Of a stretch of 64,000 nt of DNA, positions 62,068 through 64,000 are shown one piece after another. Source of the stretch: Teratosphaeria epicoccoides (Eukaryota > Ascomycota > Dothideomycetes > Mycosphaerellales > Teratosphaeriaceae); contig JADDMT010000045.1 of assembly GCA_021401465.1 (NCBI GenBank), positions 1 through 64,000 on the forward strand, in the 5' to 3' direction. Position numbers and translations under genes: made by a program. Below the pieces are notes generated by a model. The model saw nothing but the letters and a program-made list of their open reading frames with translations. It was not told the DNA's origin and did no database searches. Position 1 is the stretch's first letter, and each line of letters begins with the position of its first letter.

Positions 62068-64000
62068 TTTGGTGAAATCCGTTAATGCAAGTTGTAGAGC
62101 TCGTCGAAAGAATGGCAACTTTGGATCACAGATCCTCTGCTGGGTCTGATAGATGCTGCTGAGTCTGGCAGATGCTACAACGCTGTCAGCGAGTGCGAAT
62201 TGGACGGACTGCCAGCAGTTTTTCAGAGTCCAGCCTTGTCAATGACAAAGCAGGCGATAATCGCCGAGGAAATAGACTGATATGCTCGTAGACAAAGGCG
62301 GTCTTTGATGCAATTCTCCAACGTGCATGGCAGAGGCAAACTTACCTGCAAGTGGTGGACCTCACGGAGGACTTGCAGTCAGTGACTGTGCCGCCACGAA
62401 GAGCGCCTGTGATGATGGGTAATGAGTGTAGGTGCCGCAAGCAGCATGAATGAGTGACTGTGGTGGTTGCGAGGTAGGTAGGCGTTCAGGTGTCACGAGA
62501 AGGCCTCAATGCAGGGAGTCCGGAGGTTAGGAGTGTCTTGTAGTTGCAAAAGTAGCTGCAGGTCCACTCAGATCTGTAGCGTGTCTATCGCTGTTTGAGA
62601 TGCAGGAACCCCGTGGCTAGCGCCTTCCTTAATGTTTGGCAGCGACAGTCGCTCGGAAACCGCGTTGCTGATTGGCGGAGGTGACTTCCGGATTGGCGAT
62701 GTCGAGGCGACAACAAAGCACATGTGTCAGATACATATGTGACCTCAGACGTCGAAATCGTTATTCTAGTACTGCATTGAGAAACGGCTTGCATCAATGG
62801 CGCTCTCAGCGAGAAGGGAGGAGCTGTTATGTCCATGATGAGATGTCCCTTGCCTTACGTCGTTGCATTGCCCGTCCAGCCAACCGCCAGACACCCGATC
62901 CGAAAGGCACGAGTGTTCCCGCTCTCAGTCCTCCGGATTGCATGATCGATCATAGCCCCGCGACAATAATGAAGTAATTGATGAAATGAATAGTATTCGC
63001 AAGGTACGAGAGAGTGATTGGCTCCTGAGCCCAGATCTGCGGTGGTGTCTCGGCTCCCTGGCTGGCGATCAGGAGGCCGAAAGCTTGGTGTCCGCGTGGA
63101 CATTGCATCTTCACGGCGCTCACGAGTTTCAACCCACGTCTCCTGCTGACAGCATGCGCGAAACAGCGCCTCATCCGAGTGGATGCCGGCCTTCGTGGCC
63201 GGGCCTAACGACATTTCTGATTGCACACATGTGAAAAATGGATCACAGCGCCTGCCAAGTCACAAGCAAGCATTGTGTGCGCAGTGCGTTTCCATATCTA
63301 CTCGTTCCAGACCTCCCGGGAAAACGGAGGCGGAGAAACCATGGGAACATGATAGCCACTGTGTCAAGCGCTGCAGCGACTGCTGCGCCATACCGCGTAC
63401 ACCAGGATCACCTTCGCTGCGAGCTCCCTTAGGCTCGTATATAATAAAGCCGAGCGTGACTACGCGCTGCGCCAGATGGTTGGCTCGACCATAGCGCTGT
63501 GACGAAACATGAAACGCTGACAAGAACATAGGCGTCTTGGGAGCAATTGCGTTTGATCAAGCACAATAACATGGCAACAAGACGTCAAATTTGGACTGCA
63601 CTGAGTCAAATATCCGCCTCTGTAAGAAACAGCTGCATCACAGTCTCTGAGACGAGTGCAATACCGCAAGCTATTTTTAACATGATACTGTGCCTTCGCA
63701 CGCAATCAATACACCGTCAGGCGATGAAAGCATATTTTATTTCAAAAACGCAGCAAATATGCTATTCAGGTAGATATTGAGGTCGTGCATGTGGCCCTTC
63801 AACAAGATGGAGCTTTTCGTAGTACAGAATCTAGTTTCAGCTACTGGTACGCGTCGCAAGCACGTTCTTTCGTGGCCACTTTGCATTTGCACAGCCTCTC
63901 CTGGTGCAGCCTGTGCAATTGCGCCATGCACACGCACGCGCCCTACCAGACTCACACGGCACAAGTCTCTTGCTTCGAGCTCATCGCTCAGTCCTGCTGC
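62068..64000. other. Intergenic region to the right edge
   Basis: About 1.9 kb upstream of the CAP-protein gene. Only short, mutually overlapping frames; no domain, tRNA or repeat array recognised. A gene could begin beyond the edge. Confidence 0.4.

Noticed and set aside
10012..64000. tRNA, rRNA or CRISPR-like features
   Set aside because: I looked by eye for B-box-like GGTTCGAATCC patterns on both strands and for regularly spaced repeats and found none; the only tandem arrays are the mini- and microsatellites listed.

Overview
The window is nuclear DNA of a filamentous ascomycete, most likely a Dothideomycete (Pezizomycotina). Evidence for this: short introns (about 51 to 63 nt, GTRNGT/YAG with CTGAC- or CTAAG-type branch sites), GC-rich densely packed genes on both strands, fungal-type gene families (Byr4/Bfa1, STRIPAK Far11, YAG7-like, KDM4/Rph1, ESS2), and a retrotransposon block damaged in the way expected of repeat-induced point mutation (RIP). 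The order-level guess is inference; no marker gene for species assignment is present.

Positions 1 to about 10,010 are a gene-free repeat block. Two Ty3/Gypsy chromodomain-type LTR retrotransposons lie head to head. The left one is on the minus strand and is cut by the window edge. The right one is complete (5' LTR 2566-2994, 3' LTR 9038-9478, about 6.9 kb) but riddled with stops where Trp and Gln codons were. Between its pol and the 3' LTR an antisense reading frame (8956 to 8405) keeps a Zn2Cys6-like cysteine pattern followed by a probable coiled coil; this is the most unusual item in the window. A roughly 400-bp inverted repeat (possible MITE) closes the block, and composition changes sharply near 10,010.

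From 10.35 kb to the right edge the sequence is ordinary gene space. In order: XRCC4/Lif1-like NHEJ factor (-), Byr4/Bfa1 septation GAP subunit (+), Far11/STRIP STRIPAK subunit (-), YAG7-like RGG protein (-), ESS2/DGCR14 splicing factor (+), JmjN-JmjC-PHD KDM4/Rph1-type demethylase (+), a DUF3176-like gene fragment (-), mitochondrial MTQ1/PrmC methyltransferase (-), RAD23 (+), an unrecognised 1,277-aa acidic/coiled-coil protein (+), a 185-aa single-pass membrane protein (+), GPI13/PIG-O (-), COG1 (+), GABA transaminase (+), a secreted Cys-containing protein with three introns (+), an unrecognised 484-aa disordered protein (-), ORC5 (-), TAD3 tRNA deaminase subunit (+) and a secreted CAP/PR-1 protein (-). 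Introns were placed by reading-frame continuity, splice signals and family knowledge.

Several genes form divergent pairs with short shared upstream regions (YAG7/ESS2, MTQ1/RAD23, GPI13/COG1, ORC5/TAD3, XRCC4/BYR4). There is no sign of a metabolic gene cluster. BYR4 and FAR11 are convergent neighbours and belong to the same cytokinesis-signalling circuit in fission yeast. Several genes (BYR4, FAR11, GPI13, the secreted protein) switch abruptly from a C-rich to a G-rich sense strand shortly before the stop codon. Intergenic stretches hold a 30-bp minisatellite and microsatellites but no RNA gene that I could recognise.
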